Origin: a bacterium
GTDB lineage: Bacteria; AUK180; JAQVHJ01
NCBI GenBank assembly: GCA_028696285.1
Contig: JAQVHJ010000156.1
Coordinates: forward strand, 1-6,125
Length of the DNA: 6,125 nucleotides
Direction: 5' to 3'
The notes below the pieces were generated by a model. The model made no database searches. It worked only from the letters and a program-made list of their open reading frames with translations, and was not told the origin of the DNA. Both the position numbers and the translations under genes were made by a program. The stretch's first letter is position 1. Every line of letters starts with the position of its first letter. Below, in pieces: positions 5,421 to 6,125 of the stretch.

Positions 5421-6125
5421 TTAAATATTTTTTATTGCTTTAGTAGCGCTTTTTTCCTTGTCCTTTATCTCGAGCATGATATCAAAATCAAATCCGACTG
5501 ATTGATTCAGGAATTTCTTAAAATCCTTTATGTCAATTGTTTCGGCATGCTTTCCAGTTCTTTCGCCGGGTTCTTGAGATGAATAATCAACAATCGGTAT
5601 TCCATCAGATTTTTTCCAGGTTGTATTCTGAAGTTCTAATGCTCTTTCTATTTCAATTCCGTCCGGATTAATCTTATGATGAAAAACATCAAAAATAACA
5701 GGTATTTTTATCGCTTTATGTATTCCAAAGCAATCCTTAAATGAATAACTCCTTTCGTCGTTTTCAATTGCCAGACGGTTTGCAATTTTTTGGGGAAGCT
5801 GTTTATATCTTTGAATAAATCTTTTTATGCTTTCTTTCTTGTCACCGTAAACCCCGCCAACGTGAATCTGAATTTTTGCCGTATTATCCAATCCCATTAA
5901 ATCAAGAACATCTGCATGGTATTCCAGCTCAGAAACACTTGCCTTAAATATTTTTACATCGAGTGAATTGATCAACGTAAACTGATCCGGATGCATCGAG
6001 ATGCGCATTTTATTTTGCTTGATGAAATTTCCGATATCCTTAAATCTATTTTTAAAATGGCCTTGCCAGTTAAACGTACAGATTGGATGTGAAGCAAACG
6101 GTATGATATCCGATGAAATCCTGAA
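5421..6125 (-). CDS. uvsE: UV damage endonuclease UvsE/UVDE (5' end outside window)
   Basis: UvsE is a TIM-barrel, Mn-dependent endonuclease that nicks DNA 5' of UV photoproducts to start an excision repair route separate from UvrABC. The frame is open to the right edge, so 234 C-terminal residues are visible; an internal ATG at 6008 is not the start, because the upstream codons encode family sequence (FRISSDIIPFASHP). In visible-part numbering, motifs are HPDQF (45-49; His and Gln of the active site), IQIHVGGVYGDK (85-96), AIENDERSY (119-127), PVIFDVFHH (142-150), VDYSSQEPG (179-187), GKHAETID (191-198) and DIMLEIKDKE (214-223). These supply most known metal ligands. The position usually given as Lys-x-His before the YSS motif reads Ile-Val-Asp here. 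Roughly 40-90 N-terminal residues are probably missing. It appears to be transcribed separately from the operon downstream, which has its own promoter. Confidence 0.93.
   Translation of the reverse strand, partial: FRISSDIIPFASHPICTFNWQGHFKNRFKDIGNFIKQNKMRISMHPDQFTLINSLDVKIFKASVSELEYHADVLDLMGLDNTAKIQIHVGGVYGDKKESIKRFIQRYKQLPQKIANRLAIENDERSYSFKDCFGIHKAIKIPVIFDVFHHKINPDGIEIERALELQNTTWKKSDGIPIVDYSSQEPGERTGKHAETIDIKDFKKFLNQSVGFDFDIMLEIKDKEKSATKAIKNI

Noticed and set aside
6006..6008. ATG at 6008 as the start of uvsE
   Set aside because: The in-frame upstream codons encode conserved UvsE sequence (RISSDIIPFASHP) to the window edge, so this is an internal methionine.

Overview
The window looks like chromosomal DNA from an AT-rich bacterium, roughly one third G+C by eye. 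Near-consensus sigma-70 promoters (TTGACA/T, 17 bp, TATAAT-like), purine-rich Shine-Dalgarno sites, exported proteins with signal peptides and a two-component receiver domain all point to Bacteria. Nothing places it in a phylum; several proteins have no name I recognise, which fits a poorly sampled lineage. An odd signature runs through the DNA: the tetramer CCGG, mostly as CCCGG/CCGGG, is far commoner than other all-G/C tetramers.

Layout. (1) Positions 1-1169, minus strand: a two-gene unit made of an exported protein of unknown function (591-1169) followed, 1 bp after its stop, by a multi-pass membrane protein that leaves the window (1-589). A near-perfect promoter sits at 1195-1223 and decides the start of the first gene. 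(2) Positions 1170-1412: a divergent promoter region. (3) Positions 1413-2971, plus strand: a regulatory pair, an AraC-type DNA-binding protein with a degenerate receiver-like N-terminus, then a protein fusing an unknown N-terminal domain to an intact phospho-receiver. The first mRNA is predicted to be leaderless. (4) Positions 2971-3138: a 168-bp element with perfect 27-bp terminal inverted repeats, probably a miniature inverted-repeat transposable element (MITE), wedged between convergent genes. It supplies the last base of one stop codon and the last 12 residues plus stop of the other gene. (5) Positions 3100-5290, minus strand: an operon of a large exported protein that looks like a catalytically dead gluzincin (peptidase MA-like) metalloprotease and a class I SAM-dependent methyltransferase. 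(6) Positions 5421-6125, minus strand: most of a UV damage endonuclease gene (uvsE), its 5' end outside the window.

The genes do not form one obvious pathway. The regulatory pair has no histidine kinase beside it and could act on the divergent exported/membrane pair, but that is only positional inference. I see no CRISPR array, tRNA, rRNA or transposase gene. The points most worth following up are the small inverted-repeat element and its effect on both neighbouring genes, the dead protease-like secreted protein, the unknown domain fused to the receiver, and the CCGG excess.
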